A DNA stretch of 64,000 nt, taken from the NCBI GenBank assembly GCA_977006965.1, contig OZ345368.1, forward strand, positions 744,001 through 808,000. The letters are read 5' to 3'. Below the pieces are notes generated by a model. It was given only the letters and a program-made list of their open reading frames with translations. It made no database searches and was not told the DNA's origin. A program made the translations under genes and the position numbers. Each line of letters starts with the position of its first letter. Position 1 is the first letter of the stretch. This stretch comes from Phymatolithon calcareum (lineage: Eukaryota; Rhodophyta; Florideophyceae; Hapalidiales). Positions 10,735 to 22,251 of the stretch are shown in pieces.

Positions 10735-11790
10735 CTAGTGAATGGTAGTGAGGACAAGAGATTCGGATTCCTCTCCCGATTCTTCCGATACGCTACCAGA
10801 GGTGCAGGTGGATGCATCTGTGGCGACAGCGACAAATGTTGGCTCCTTTGCATGCACAGCGTTGTGGAAGGCGGCATTGCTTGCGTGATTGTCGCCATAC
10901 AGCACTTCTTCCGTATCCGTGGCTTTCACCACATTATTTACGTGGACGACGGATTGGAAGAGATTGCATTGCAGTGCATAAAGTCGTTCCATGTTGGCCA
11001 GCTCAGCGCTGTCCTTCGGCAAGCACGTGCCGTAGTAAGCATGCCCGGGTGTGAGTCCGTAGGTGGGATTGATGAGCCCTTCGCAGGTGCGTGCAATGGT
11101 TTTGAACGTGCGTTCGGCATCGATTTTCTTGCCATGTCGGCGGCGGATGTGGTGTACTAGTAGATTGGCCTGATTGAAGTAACTGATCTTCATTGCGTTG
11201 AAGGAGTTGTGGAAAATTTTCATGATCTCAGCCTCGTCGATGGTGCAGAAGGTGATGTTGTTGGCGGCGATGAAGTGCTGTTGGAATCGGTAATAATCGT
11301 CGATGTCGTGGGGGCTGTCGCAGCCGAGAACCACCTGCCACGGCGAGGTTGCATCTTCCACAGCAGAACGGGCACGGAGGAATTCCGGCTGGAAGCACAG
11401 ACGCACCGAGTGGCCGACCTCCTTCTCCACGGCCGCCTTGTAGGCGGAGCAAAAGCCGATGGTGACAGTGGAGCGGACGACGATGAGGGCGTTAGGGTTG
11501 GATCGGAGGACAGCGGTAACATTAGGGAGGGAGGTCCAGATGTAGGACATGTTGAGAGCGCCGGCGTGCGGGTCGAGCGGGGTGTTGATGCTGAGGAGAA
11601 TGAAATGCACGCCGTGGAGGGTGGACAAATCGTCAGAGACGTGATGCATATGGTAGCAATGAGAGATTTGCTGCATGCGGTTGTAGCTCGCTTCGACACC
11701 GATGACACGATGGCCGGCGTTGGAGAATGCAAGCGCATAAGCATGACCAACAATTCCGCATCCGATTTGCACAATGGTGGAGGGAGCCAT
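10735..11790 (-). CDS. UDP-glucose/GDP-mannose dehydrogenase family protein lacking the C-terminal domain, array copy 6
   Basis: Intact 351-residue frame (unit 10467-12551, n=2). Family members oxidise a nucleotide sugar to its uronic acid with two NAD+. Residues 8-30 form the dinucleotide-binding motif (GCGIVG, then acidic Glu33). Further family motifs are SINTP at 68-71, RSTVTIG at 106-112, QPEFLRARSAVEDA at 134-147, and KIFHNSFNAMKISYFNQ at 191-207 (Lys191 and Asn195 match catalytic positions). TCLPKD at 255-260 carries the expected nucleophile Cys256. Only 91 residues follow the PKD motif, ending in a Ser/Glu-rich tail (about 328-345), so the UDP-binding C-terminal domain of full-length enzymes (about 390-450 residues) is absent. 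No signal peptide or membrane segment seen. Start: ATG with A at -3 and G at +4; pentamer indels break the frame upstream. The family is clear; the substrate and activity are not. Confidence 0.85.
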   Translation of the reverse strand: MAPSTIVQIGCGIVGHAYALAFSNAGHRVIGVEASYNRMQQISHCYHMHHVSDDLSTLHGVHFILLSINTPLDPHAGALNMSYIWTSLPNVTAVLRSNPNALIVVRSTVTIGFCSAYKAAVEKEVGHSVRLCFQPEFLRARSAVEDATSPWQVVLGCDSPHDIDDYYRFQQHFIAANNITFCTIDEAEIMKIFHNSFNAMKISYFNQANLLVHHIRRRHGKKIDAERTFKTIARTCEGLINPTYGLTPGHAYYGTCLPKDSAELANMERLYALQCNLFQSVVHVNNVVKATDTEEVLYGDNHASNAAFHNAVHAKEPTFVAVATDASTCTSGSVSEESGEESESLVLTTIH

Positions 11791-12819
11791 TTGGGGTGGA
11801 GTGGGGTGGGGGAGGGAAGATGGGGGACAGTAAATGAATGCGTAATTGGTGATGAGTGCAGAAGATGGAGTGGAGTGGAGTGGATTGGACGAGAAGATGA
11901 GGTGAGTATTGTGGACGATGAATTTATATTGAGATGTGTGAGGATGAGTTATTGTGGGATAGCAAATCGGGGTGCCTCGCGGTAGCGGTTCCGTTTGCAA
12001 GATGTTCCATTTTAGGGTGGTGCCATTTGCAGGTGACACTCGTTTTGAACACACAACGGTGAAGGAATTCAGATGACAACTTGGACGGACAGTTCTGTTC
12101 GGTTTGTGAATGGAGTGGAATGTTTGCGAAAATGGGTGGGAAATGAAAACGGAGTTTCTCTGCGGGGGAAAATTTGGGGTGAGGAAACAGTGTTGCGAGG
12201 AGAATGTAATAGAATGCGTGATGAAAGGCATGGTGAGTTTTTTAGAAATTGCAGGTTGTGCAAATGGGAGGTGCAAAAATGGCGGGCGAGCAGGCGAGGG
12301 CCTGCTGCCGAGGCAAAATTTTTGTAGCACCTTCGTTTTACGGCATTCTCACGGCTCTGCCACCTTGTGGGCACCTGCGGCATTCCTAAAACACCAACAT
12401 GTTGGCTGCCAGAACGGGGTGGCGGCTTGGAATAATTGTTGTAATTTTTTGTACGAATTTTATTTTAATAAAAATAAAGAGCAGGGCATAGGCGCTAGTT
12501 TTGCAGCTGCACACAGTGTGCACAGTGTGCACTTTGCTTTCATGGGTAACAAGTGTTGTTCTACTAAGAAGTAAGTAGGAGATAGTTAGGCATAAATCAC
12601 GGGATTGTGAGGCTGTTTGGGGAGGGGAGATTCATCATCACTTGTTCTACTGTGGGCGGAGAAGGCAGAGGCGATCATATTGCAGGTGGTGGGATGTAGT
12701 ATGAAGACTAGCGAAGGGTACAGTAGTGTACAGTAGTGTGGAACGGTTGTTAATAATAATGGTATAGTAATGTTAATGCTGCAGATGTGTTTAAACAGTG
12801 TTTACTGAATAAAAAGGTG

Positions 12820-13875
12820 CTAGTGAATGGTAGTGAGGACAAGAGATTCGGATTCCTCTCCCGATTCTTCCGATACGCTACCAGAGGTGCAGGTGGATGC
12901 ATCTGTGGCGACAGCGACAAATGTTGGCTCCTTTGCATGCACAGCGTTGTGGAAGGCGGCATTGCTTGCGTGATTGTCGCCATACAGCACTTCTTCCGTA
13001 TCCGTGGCTTTCACCACATTATTTACGTGGACGACGGATTGGAAGAGATTGCATTGCAGTGCATAAAGTCGTTCCATGTTGGCCAGCTCAGCGCTGTCCT
13101 TCGGCAAGCACGTGCCGTAGTAAGCATGCCCGGGTGTGAGTCCGTAGGTGGGATTGATGAGCCCTTCGCAGGTGCGTGCAATGGTTTTGAACGTGCGTTC
13201 GGCATCGATTTTCTTGCCATGTCGGCGGCGGATGTGGTGTACTAGTAGATTGGCCTGATTGAAGTAACTGATCTTCATTGCGTTGAAGGAGTTGTGGAAA
13301 ATTTTCATGATCTCAGCCTCGTCGATGGTGCAGAAGGTGATGTTGTTGGCGGCGATGAAGTGCTGTTGGAATCGGTAATAATCGTCGATGTCGTGGGGGC
13401 TGTCGCAGCCGAGAACCACCTGCCACGGCGAGGTTGCATCTTCCACAGCAGAACGGGCACGGAGGAATTCCGGCTGGAAGCACAGACGCACCGAGTGGCC
13501 GACCTCCTTCTCCACGGCCGCCTTGTAGGCGGAGCAAAAGCCGATGGTGACAGTGGAGCGGACGACGATGAGGGCGTTAGGGTTGGATCGGAGGACAGCG
13601 GTAACATTAGGGAGGGAGGTCCAGATGTAGGACATGTTGAGAGCGCCGGCGTGCGGGTCGAGCGGGGTGTTGATGCTGAGGAGAATGAAATGCACGCCGT
13701 GGAGGGTGGACAAATCGTCAGAGACGTGATGCATATGGTAGCAATGAGAGATTTGCTGCATGCGGTTGTAGCTCGCTTCGACACCGATGACACGATGGCC
13801 GGCGTTGGAGAATGCAAGCGCATAAGCATGACCAACAATTCCGCATCCGATTTGCACAATGGTGGAGGGAGCCAT
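12820..13875 (-). CDS. Dehydrogenase-like protein, array copy 7
   Basis: Unit 12552-14636, n=2. Same 351-residue product as copy 6, with no coding difference noticed. Confidence 0.82.
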   Translation of the reverse strand: MAPSTIVQIGCGIVGHAYALAFSNAGHRVIGVEASYNRMQQISHCYHMHHVSDDLSTLHGVHFILLSINTPLDPHAGALNMSYIWTSLPNVTAVLRSNPNALIVVRSTVTIGFCSAYKAAVEKEVGHSVRLCFQPEFLRARSAVEDATSPWQVVLGCDSPHDIDDYYRFQQHFIAANNITFCTIDEAEIMKIFHNSFNAMKISYFNQANLLVHHIRRRHGKKIDAERTFKTIARTCEGLINPTYGLTPGHAYYGTCLPKDSAELANMERLYALQCNLFQSVVHVNNVVKATDTEEVLYGDNHASNAAFHNAVHAKEPTFVAVATDASTCTSGSVSEESGEESESLVLTTIH

Positions 13876-14904
13876 TTGGGGTGGAGTGGGGTGGGGGAGG
13901 GAAGATGGGGGACAGTAAATGAATGCGTAATTGGTGATGAGTGCAGAAGATGGAGTGGAGTGGAGTGGATTGGACGAGAAGATGAGGTGAGTATTGTGGA
14001 CGATGAATTTATATTGAGATGTGTGAGGATGAGTTATTGTGGGATAGCAAATCGGGGTGCCTCGCGGTAGCGGTTCCGTTTGCAAGATGTTCCATTTTAG
14101 GGTGGTGCCATTTGCAGGTGACACTCGTTTTGAACACACAACGGTGAAGGAATTCAGATGACAACTTGGACGGACAGTTCTGTTCGGTTTGTGAATGGAG
14201 TGGAATGTTTGCGAAAATGGGTGGGAAATGAAAACGGAGTTTCTCTGCGGGGGAAAATTTGGGGTGAGGAAACAGTGTTGCGAGGAGAATGTAATAGAAT
14301 GCGTGATGAAAGGCATGGTGAGTTTTTTAGAAATTGCAGGTTGTGCAAATGGGAGGTGCAAAAATGGCGGGCGAGCAGGCGAGGGCCTGCTGCCGAGGCA
14401 AAATTTTTGTAGCACCTTCGTTTTACGGCATTCTCACGGCTCTGCCACCTTGTGGGCACCTGCGGCATTCCTAAAACACCAACATGTTGGCTGCCAGAAC
14501 GGGGTGGCGGCTTGGAATAATTGTTGTAATTTTTTGTACGAATTTTATTTTAATAAAAATAAAGAGCAGGGCATAGGCGCTAGTTTTGCAGCTGCACACA
14601 GTGTGCACAGTGTGCACTTTGCTTTCATGGGTAACAAGTGTTGTTCTACTAAGAAGTAAGTAGGAGATAGTTAGGCATAAATCACGGGATTGTGAGGCTG
14701 TTTGGGGAGGGGAGATTCATCATCACTTGTTCTACTGTGGGCGGAGAAGGCAGAGGCGATCATATTGCAGGTGGTGGGATGTAGTATGAAGACTAGCGAA
14801 GGGTACAGTAGTGTACAGTAGTGTGGAACGGTTGTTAATAATAATGGTATAGTAATGTTAATGCTGCAGATGTGTTTAAACAGTGTTTACTGAATAAAAA
14901 GGTG

Positions 14905-15960
14905 CTAGTGAATGGTAGTGAGGACAAGAGATTCGGATTCCTCTCCCGATTCTTCCGATACGCTACCAGAGGTGCAGGTGGATGCATCTGTGGCGACAGC
15001 GACAAATGTTGGCTCCTTTGCATGCACAGCGTTGTGGAAGGCGGCATTGCTTGCGTGATTGTCGCCATACAGCACTTCTTCCGTATCCGTGGCTTTCACC
15101 ACATTATTTACGTGGACGACGGATTGGAAGAGATTGCATTGCAGTGCATAAAGTCGTTCCATGTTGGCCAGCTCAGCGCTGTCCTTCGGCAAGCACGTGC
15201 CGTAGTAAGCATGCCCGGGTGTGAGTCCGTAGGTGGGATTGATGAGCCCTTCGCAGGTGCGTGCAATGGTTTTGAACGTGCGTTCGGCATCGATTTTCTT
15301 GCCATGTCGGCGGCGGATGTGGTGTACTAGTAGATTGGCCTGATTGAAGTAACTGATCTTCATTGCGTTGAAGGAGTTGTGGAAAATTTTCATTATCTCA
15401 GCCTCGTCGATGGTGCAGAAGGTGATGTTGTTGGCGGCGATGAAGTGCTGTTGGAATCGGTAATAATCGTCGATGTCGTGGGGGCTGTCGCAGCCGAGAA
15501 CCACCTGCCACGGCGAGGTTGCATCTTCCACAGCAGAACGGGCACGGAGGAATTCCGGCTGGAAGCACAGACGCACCGAGTGGCCGACCTCCTTCTCCAC
15601 GGCCGCCTTGTAGGCGGAGCAAAAGCCGATGGTGACAGTGGAGCGGACGACGATGAGGGCGTTAGGGTTGGATCGGAGGACAGCGGTAACATTAGGGAGG
15701 GAGGTCCAGATGTAGGACATGTTGAGAGCGCCGGCGTGCGGGTCGAGCGGGGTGTTGATGCTGAGGAGAATGAAATGCACGCCGTGGAGGGTGGACAAAT
15801 CGTCAGAGACGTGATGCATATGGTAGCAATGAGAGATTTGCTGCATGCGGTTGTAGCTCGCTTCGACACCGATGACACGATGGCCGGCGTTGGAGAATGC
15901 AAGCGCATAAGCATGACCAACAATTCCGCATCCGATTTGCACAATGGTGGAGGGAGCCAT
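14905..15960 (-). CDS. Dehydrogenase-like protein, array copy 8
   Basis: Unit 14637-16739, n=4. Open. It carries a silent change in the Ile189 codon (ATC to ATA, plus-strand cattatctc near 15393), shared only with copy 11. Confidence 0.82.
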   Translation of the reverse strand: MAPSTIVQIGCGIVGHAYALAFSNAGHRVIGVEASYNRMQQISHCYHMHHVSDDLSTLHGVHFILLSINTPLDPHAGALNMSYIWTSLPNVTAVLRSNPNALIVVRSTVTIGFCSAYKAAVEKEVGHSVRLCFQPEFLRARSAVEDATSPWQVVLGCDSPHDIDDYYRFQQHFIAANNITFCTIDEAEIMKIFHNSFNAMKISYFNQANLLVHHIRRRHGKKIDAERTFKTIARTCEGLINPTYGLTPGHAYYGTCLPKDSAELANMERLYALQCNLFQSVVHVNNVVKATDTEEVLYGDNHASNAAFHNAVHAKEPTFVAVATDASTCTSGSVSEESGEESESLVLTTIH

Positions 15961-17007
15961 TTGGGGTGGAGTGGGGTGGGGGAGGGAAGATGGGGGACAG
16001 TAAATGAATGCGTAATTGGTGATGAGTGCAGAAGATGGAGTGGAGTGGAGTGGATTGGACGAGAAGATGAGGTGAGTATTGTGGACGATGAATTTATATT
16101 GAGATGTGTGAGGATGAGTTATTGTGGGATAGCAAATCGGGGTGCCTCGCGGTAGCGGTTCCGTTTGCAAGATGTTCCATTTTAGGGTGGTGCCATTTGC
16201 AGGTGACACTCGTTTTGAACACACAACGGTGAAGGAATTCAGATGACAACTTGGACGGACAGTTCTGTTCGGTTTGTGAATGGAGTGGAATGTTTGCGAA
16301 AATGGGTGGGAAATGAAAACGGAGTTTCTCTGCGGGGGAAAATTTGGGGTGAGGAAACAGTGTTGCGAGGAGAATGTAATAGAATGCGTGATGAAAGGCA
16401 TGGTGAGTTTTTTAGAAATTGCAGGTTGTGCAAATGGGAGGTGCAAAAATGGCGGGCGAGCAGGCGAGGGCCTGCTGCCGAGGCAAAATTTTTGTAGCAC
16501 CTTCGTTTTACGGCATTCTCACGGCTCTGCCACCTTGTGGGCACCTGCGGCATTCCTAAAACACCAACATGTTGGCTGCCAGAACGGGGTGGCGGCTTGG
16601 AATAATTGTTGTAATTTTTTGTACGAATTTTATTTTAATAAAAATAAAGAGCAGGGCATAGGCGCTAGTTTTGCAGCTGCACACAGTGTGCACAGTGTGC
16701 ACAGTGTGCACAGTGTGCACTTTGCTTTCATGGGTAACAAGTGTTGTTCTACTAAGAAGTAAGTAGGAGATAGTTAGGCATAAATCACGGGATTGTGAGG
16801 CTGTTTGGGGAGGGGAGATTCATCATCACTTGTTCTACTGTGGGCGGAGAAGGCAGAGGCGATCATATTGCAGGTGGTGGGATGTAGTATGAAGACTAGC
16901 GAAGGGTACAGTAGTGTACAGTAGTGTGGAACGGTTGTTAATAATAATGGTATAGTAATGTTAATGCTGCAGATGTGTTTAAACAGTGTTTACTGAATAA
17001 AAAGGTG

Positions 17008-18063
17008 CTAGTGAATGGTAGTGAGGACAAGAGATTCGGATTCCTCTCCCGATTCTTCCGATACGCTACCAGAGGTGCAGGTGGATGCATCTGTGGCGAC
17101 AGCGACAAATGTTGGCTCCTTTGCATGCACAGCGTTGTGGAAGGCGGCATTGCTTGCGTGATTGTCGCCATACAGCACTTCTTCCGTATCCGTGGCTTTC
17201 ACCACATTATTTACGTGGACGACGGATTGGAAGAGATTGCATTGCAGTGCATAAAGTCGTTCCATGTTGGCCAGCTCAGCGCTGTCCTTCGGCAAGCACG
17301 TGCCGTAGTAAGCATGCCCGGGTGTGAGTCCGTAGGTGGGATTGATGAGCCCTTCGCAGGTGCGTGCAATGGTTTTGAACGTGCGTTCGGCATCGATTTT
17401 CTTGCCATGTCGGCGGCGGATGTGGTGTACTAGTAGATTGGCCTGATTGAAGTAACTGATCTTCATTGCGTTGAAGGAGTTGTGGAAAATTTTCATGATC
17501 TCAGCCTCGTCGATGGTGCAGAAGGTGATGTTGTTGGCGGCGATGAAGTGCTGTTGGAATCGGTAATAATCGTCGATGTCGTGGGGGCTGTCGCAGCCGA
17601 GAACCACCTGCCACGGCGAGGTTGCATCTTCCACAGCAGAACGGGCACGGAGGAATTCCGGCTGGAAGCACAGACGCACCGAGTGGCCGACCTCCTTCTC
17701 CACGGCCGCCTTGTAGGCGGAGCAAAAGCCGATGGTGACAGTGGAGCGGACGACGATGAGGGCGTTAGGGTTGGATCGGAGGACAGCGGTAACATTAGGG
17801 AGGGAGGTCCAGATGTAGGACATGTTGAGAGCGCCGGCGTGCGGGTCGAGCGGGGTGTTGATGCTGAGGAGAATGAAATGCACGCCGTGGAGGGTGGACA
17901 AATCGTCAGAGACGTGATGCATATGGTAGCAATGAGAGATTTGCTGCATGCGGTTGTAGCTCGCTTCGACACCGATGACACGATGGCCGGCGTTGGAGAA
18001 TGCAAGCGCATAAGCATGACCAACAATTCCGCATCCGATTTGCACAATGGTGGAGGGAGCCAT
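17008..18063 (-). CDS. Dehydrogenase-like protein, array copy 9
   Basis: Unit 16740-18842, n=4. Open, consensus protein. Confidence 0.82.
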   Translation of the reverse strand: MAPSTIVQIGCGIVGHAYALAFSNAGHRVIGVEASYNRMQQISHCYHMHHVSDDLSTLHGVHFILLSINTPLDPHAGALNMSYIWTSLPNVTAVLRSNPNALIVVRSTVTIGFCSAYKAAVEKEVGHSVRLCFQPEFLRARSAVEDATSPWQVVLGCDSPHDIDDYYRFQQHFIAANNITFCTIDEAEIMKIFHNSFNAMKISYFNQANLLVHHIRRRHGKKIDAERTFKTIARTCEGLINPTYGLTPGHAYYGTCLPKDSAELANMERLYALQCNLFQSVVHVNNVVKATDTEEVLYGDNHASNAAFHNAVHAKEPTFVAVATDASTCTSGSVSEESGEESESLVLTTIH

Positions 18064-19110
18064 TTGGGGTGGAGTGGGGTGGGGGAGGGAAGATGGGGGA
18101 CAGTAAATGAATGCGTAATTGGTGATGAGTGCAGAAGATGGAGTGGAGTGGAGTGGATTGGACGAGAAGATGAGGTGAGTATTGTGGACGATGAATTTAT
18201 ATTGAGATGTGTGAGGATGAGTTATTGTGGGATAGCAAATCGGGGTGCCTCGCGGTAGCGGTTCCGTTTGCAAGATGTTCCATTTTAGGGTGGTGCCATT
18301 TGCAGGTGACACTCGTTTTGAACACACAACGGTGAAGGAATTCAGATGACAACTTGGACGGACAGTTCTGTTCGGTTTGTGAATGGAGTGGAATGTTTGC
18401 GAAAATGGGTGGGAAATGAAAACGGAGTTTCTCTGCGGGGGAAAATTTGGGGTGAGGAAACAGTGTTGCGAGGAGAATGTAATAGAATGCGTGATGAAAG
18501 GCATGGTGAGTTTTTTAGAAATTGCAGGTTGTGCAAATGGGAGGTGCAAAAATGGCGGGCGAGCAGGCGAGGGCCTGCTGCCGAGGCAAAATTTTTGTAG
18601 CACCTTCGTTTTACGGCATTCTCACGGCTCTGCCACCTTGTGGGCACCTGCGGCATTCCTAAAACACCAACATGTTGGCTGCCAGAACGGGGTGGCGGCT
18701 TGGAATAATTGTTGTAATTTTTTGTACGAATTTTATTTTAATAAAAATAAAGAGCAGGGCATAGGCGCTAGTTTTGCAGCTGCACACAGTGTGCACAGTG
18801 TGCACAGTGTGCACAGTGTGCACTTTGCTTTCATGGGTAACAAGTGTTGTTCTACTAAGAAGTAAGTAGGAGATAGTTAGGCATAAATCACGGGATTGTG
18901 AGGCTGTTTGGGGAGGGGAGATTCATCATCACTTGTTCTACTGTGGGCGGAGAAGGCAGAGGCGATCATATTGCAGGTGGTGGGATGTAGTATGAAGACT
19001 AGCGAAGGGTACAGTAGTGTACAGTAGTGTGGAACGGTTGTTAATAATAATGGTATAGTAATGTTAATGCTGCAGATGTGTTTAAACAGTGTTTACTGAA
19101 TAAAAAGGTG

Positions 19111-20166
19111 CTAGTGAATGGTAGTGAGGACAAGAGATTCGGATTCCTCTCCCGATTCTTCCGATACGCTACCAGAGGTGCAGGTGGATGCATCTGTGGC
19201 GACAGCGACAAATGTTGGCTCCTTTGCATGCACAGCGTTGTGGAAGGCGGCATTGCTTGCGTGATTGTCGCCATACAGCACTTCTTCCGTATCCGTGGCT
19301 TTCACCACATTATTTACGTGGACGACGGATTGGAAGAGATTGCATTGCAGTGCATAAAGTCGTTCCATGTTGGCCAGCTCAGCGCTGTCCTTCGGCAAGC
19401 ACGTGCCGTAGTAAGCATGCCCGGGTGTGAGTCCGTAGGTGGGATTGATGAGCCCTTCGCAGGTGCGTGCAATGGTTTTGAACGTGCGTTCGGCATCGAT
19501 TTTCTTGCCATGTCGGCGGCGGATGTGGTGTACTAGTAGATTGGCCTGATTGAAGTAACTGATCTTCATTGCGTTGAAGGAGTTGTGGAAAATTTTCATG
19601 ATCTCAGCCTCGTCGATGGTGCAGAAGGTGATGTTGTTGGCGGCGATGAAGTGCTGTTGGAATCGGTAATAATCGTCGATGTCGTGGGGGCTGTCGCAGC
19701 CGAGAACCACCTGCCACGGCGAGGTTGCATCTTCCACAGCAGAACGGGCACGGAGGAATTCCGGCTGGAAGCACAGACGCACCGAGTGGCCGACCTCCTT
19801 CTCCACGGCCGCCTTGTAGGCGGAGCAAAAGCCGATGGTGACAGTGGAGCGGACGACGATGAGGGCGTTAGGGTTGGATCGGAGGACAGCGGTAACATTA
19901 GGGAGGGAGGTCCAGATGTAGGACATGTTGAGAGCGCCGGCGTGCGGGTCGAGCGGGGTGTTGATGCTGAGGAGAATGAAATGCACGCCGTGGAGGGTGG
20001 ACAAATCGTCAGAGACGTGATGCATATGGTAGCAATGAGAGATTTGCTGCATGCGGTTGTAGCTCGCTTCGACACCGATGACACGATGGCCGGCGTTGGA
20101 GAATGCAAGCGCATAAGCATGACCAACAATTCCGCATCCGATTTGCACAATGGTGGAGGGAGCCAT
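19111..20166 (-). CDS. Dehydrogenase-like protein, array copy 10
   Basis: Unit 18843-20927, n=2. Open, consensus protein. Confidence 0.82.
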   Translation of the reverse strand: MAPSTIVQIGCGIVGHAYALAFSNAGHRVIGVEASYNRMQQISHCYHMHHVSDDLSTLHGVHFILLSINTPLDPHAGALNMSYIWTSLPNVTAVLRSNPNALIVVRSTVTIGFCSAYKAAVEKEVGHSVRLCFQPEFLRARSAVEDATSPWQVVLGCDSPHDIDDYYRFQQHFIAANNITFCTIDEAEIMKIFHNSFNAMKISYFNQANLLVHHIRRRHGKKIDAERTFKTIARTCEGLINPTYGLTPGHAYYGTCLPKDSAELANMERLYALQCNLFQSVVHVNNVVKATDTEEVLYGDNHASNAAFHNAVHAKEPTFVAVATDASTCTSGSVSEESGEESESLVLTTIH

Positions 20167-21195
20167 TTGGGGTGGAGTGGGGTGGGGGAGGGAAGATGGG
20201 GGACAGTAAATGAATGCGTAATTGGTGATGAGTGCAGAAGATGGAGTGGAGTGGAGTGGATTGGACGAGAAGATGAGGTGAGTATTGTGGACGATGAATT
20301 TATATTGAGATGTGTGAGGATGAGTTATTGTGGGATAGCAAATCGGGGTGCCTCGCGGTAGCGGTTCCGTTTGCAAGATGTTCCATTTTAGGGTGGTGCC
20401 ATTTGCAGGTGACACTCGTTTTGAACACACAACGGTGAAGGAATTCAGATGACAACTTGGACGGACAGTTCTGTTCGGTTTGTGAATGGAGTGGAATGTT
20501 TGCGAAAATGGGTGGGAAATGAAAACGGAGTTTCTCTGCGGGGGAAAATTTGGGGTGAGGAAACAGTGTTGCGAGGAGAATGTAATAGAATGCGTGATGA
20601 AAGGCATGGTGAGTTTTTTAGAAATTGCAGGTTGTGCAAATGGGAGGTGCAAAAATGGCGGGCGAGCAGGCGAGGGCCTGCTGCCGAGGCAAAATTTTTG
20701 TAGCACCTTCGTTTTACGGCATTCTCACGGCTCTGCCACCTTGTGGGCACCTGCGGCATTCCTAAAACACCAACATGTTGGCTGCCAGAACGGGGTGGCG
20801 GCTTGGAATAATTGTTGTAATTTTTTGTACGAATTTTATTTTAATAAAAATAAAGAGCAGGGCATAGGCGCTAGTTTTGCAGCTGCACACAGTGTGCACA
20901 GTGTGCACTTTGCTTTCATGGGTAACAAGTGTTGTTCTACTAAGAAGTAAGTAGGAGATAGTTAGGCATAAATCACGGGATTGTGAGGCTGTTTGGGGAG
21001 GGGAGATTCATCATCACTTGTTCTACTGTGGGCGGAGAAGGCAGAGGCGATCATATTGCAGGTGGTGGGATGTAGTATGAAGACTAGCGAAGGGTACAGT
21101 AGTGTACAGTAGTGTGGAACGGTTGTTAATAATAATGGTATAGTAATGTTAATGCTGCAGATGTGTTTAAACAGTGTTTACTGAATAAAAAGGTG

Positions 21196-22251
21196 CTAGT
21201 GAATGGTAGTGAGGACAAGAGATTCGGATTCCTCTCCCGATTCTTCCGATACGCTACCAGAGGTGCAGGTGGATGCATCTGTGGCGACAGCGACAAATGT
21301 TGGCTCCTTTGCATGCACAGCGTTGTGGAAGGCGGCATTGCTTGCGTGATTGTCGCCATACAGCACTTCTTCCGTATCCGTGGCTTTCACCACATTATTT
21401 ACGTGGACGACGGATTGGAAGAGATTGCATTGCAGTGCATAAAGTCGTTCCATGTTGGCCAGCTCAGCGCTGTCCTTCGGCAAGCACGTGCCGTAGTAAG
21501 CATGCCCGGGTGTGAGTCCGTAGGTGGGATTGATGAGCCCTTCGCAGGTGCGTGCAATGGTTTTGAACGTGCGTTCGGCATCGATTTTCTTGCCATGTCG
21601 GCGGCGGATGTGGTGTACTAGTAGATTGGCCTGATTGAAGTAACTGATCTTCATTGCGTTGAAGGAGTTGTGGAAAATTTTCATTATCTCAGCCTCGTCG
21701 ATGGTGCAGAAGGTGATGTTGTTGGCGGCGATGAAGTGCTGTTGGAATCGGTAATAATCGTCGATGTCGTGGGGGCTGTCGCAGCCGAGAACCACCTGCC
21801 ACGGCGAGGTTGCATCTTCCACAGCAGAACGGGCACGGAGGAATTCCGGCTGGAAGCACAGACGCACCGAGTGGCCGACCTCCTTCTCCACGGCCGCCTT
21901 GTAGGCGGAGCAAAAGCCGATGGTGACAGTGGAGCGGACGACGATGAGGGCGTTAGGGTTGGATCGGAGGACAGCGGTAACATTAGGGAGGGAGGTCCAG
22001 ATGTAGGACATGTTGAGAGCGCCGGCGTGCGGGTCGAGCGGGGTGTTGATGCTGAGGAGAATGAAATGCACGCCGTGGAGGGTGGACAAATCGTCAGAGA
22101 CGTGATGCATATGGTAGCAATGAGAGATTTGCTGCATGCGGTTGTAGCTCGCTTCGACACCGATGACACGATGGCCGGCGTTGGAGAATGCAAGCGCATA
22201 AGCATGACCAACAATTCCGCATCCGATTTGCACAATGGTGGAGGGAGCCAT
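21196..22251 (-). CDS. Dehydrogenase-like protein, array copy 11
   Basis: Unit 20928-23012, n=2. Open. It has the silent Ile189 ATA codon (near 21684) found otherwise only in copy 8, three units away; the two units differ in VNTR number. Confidence 0.82.
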   Translation of the reverse strand: MAPSTIVQIGCGIVGHAYALAFSNAGHRVIGVEASYNRMQQISHCYHMHHVSDDLSTLHGVHFILLSINTPLDPHAGALNMSYIWTSLPNVTAVLRSNPNALIVVRSTVTIGFCSAYKAAVEKEVGHSVRLCFQPEFLRARSAVEDATSPWQVVLGCDSPHDIDDYYRFQQHFIAANNITFCTIDEAEIMKIFHNSFNAMKISYFNQANLLVHHIRRRHGKKIDAERTFKTIARTCEGLINPTYGLTPGHAYYGTCLPKDSAELANMERLYALQCNLFQSVVHVNNVVKATDTEEVLYGDNHASNAAFHNAVHAKEPTFVAVATDASTCTSGSVSEESGEESESLVLTTIH

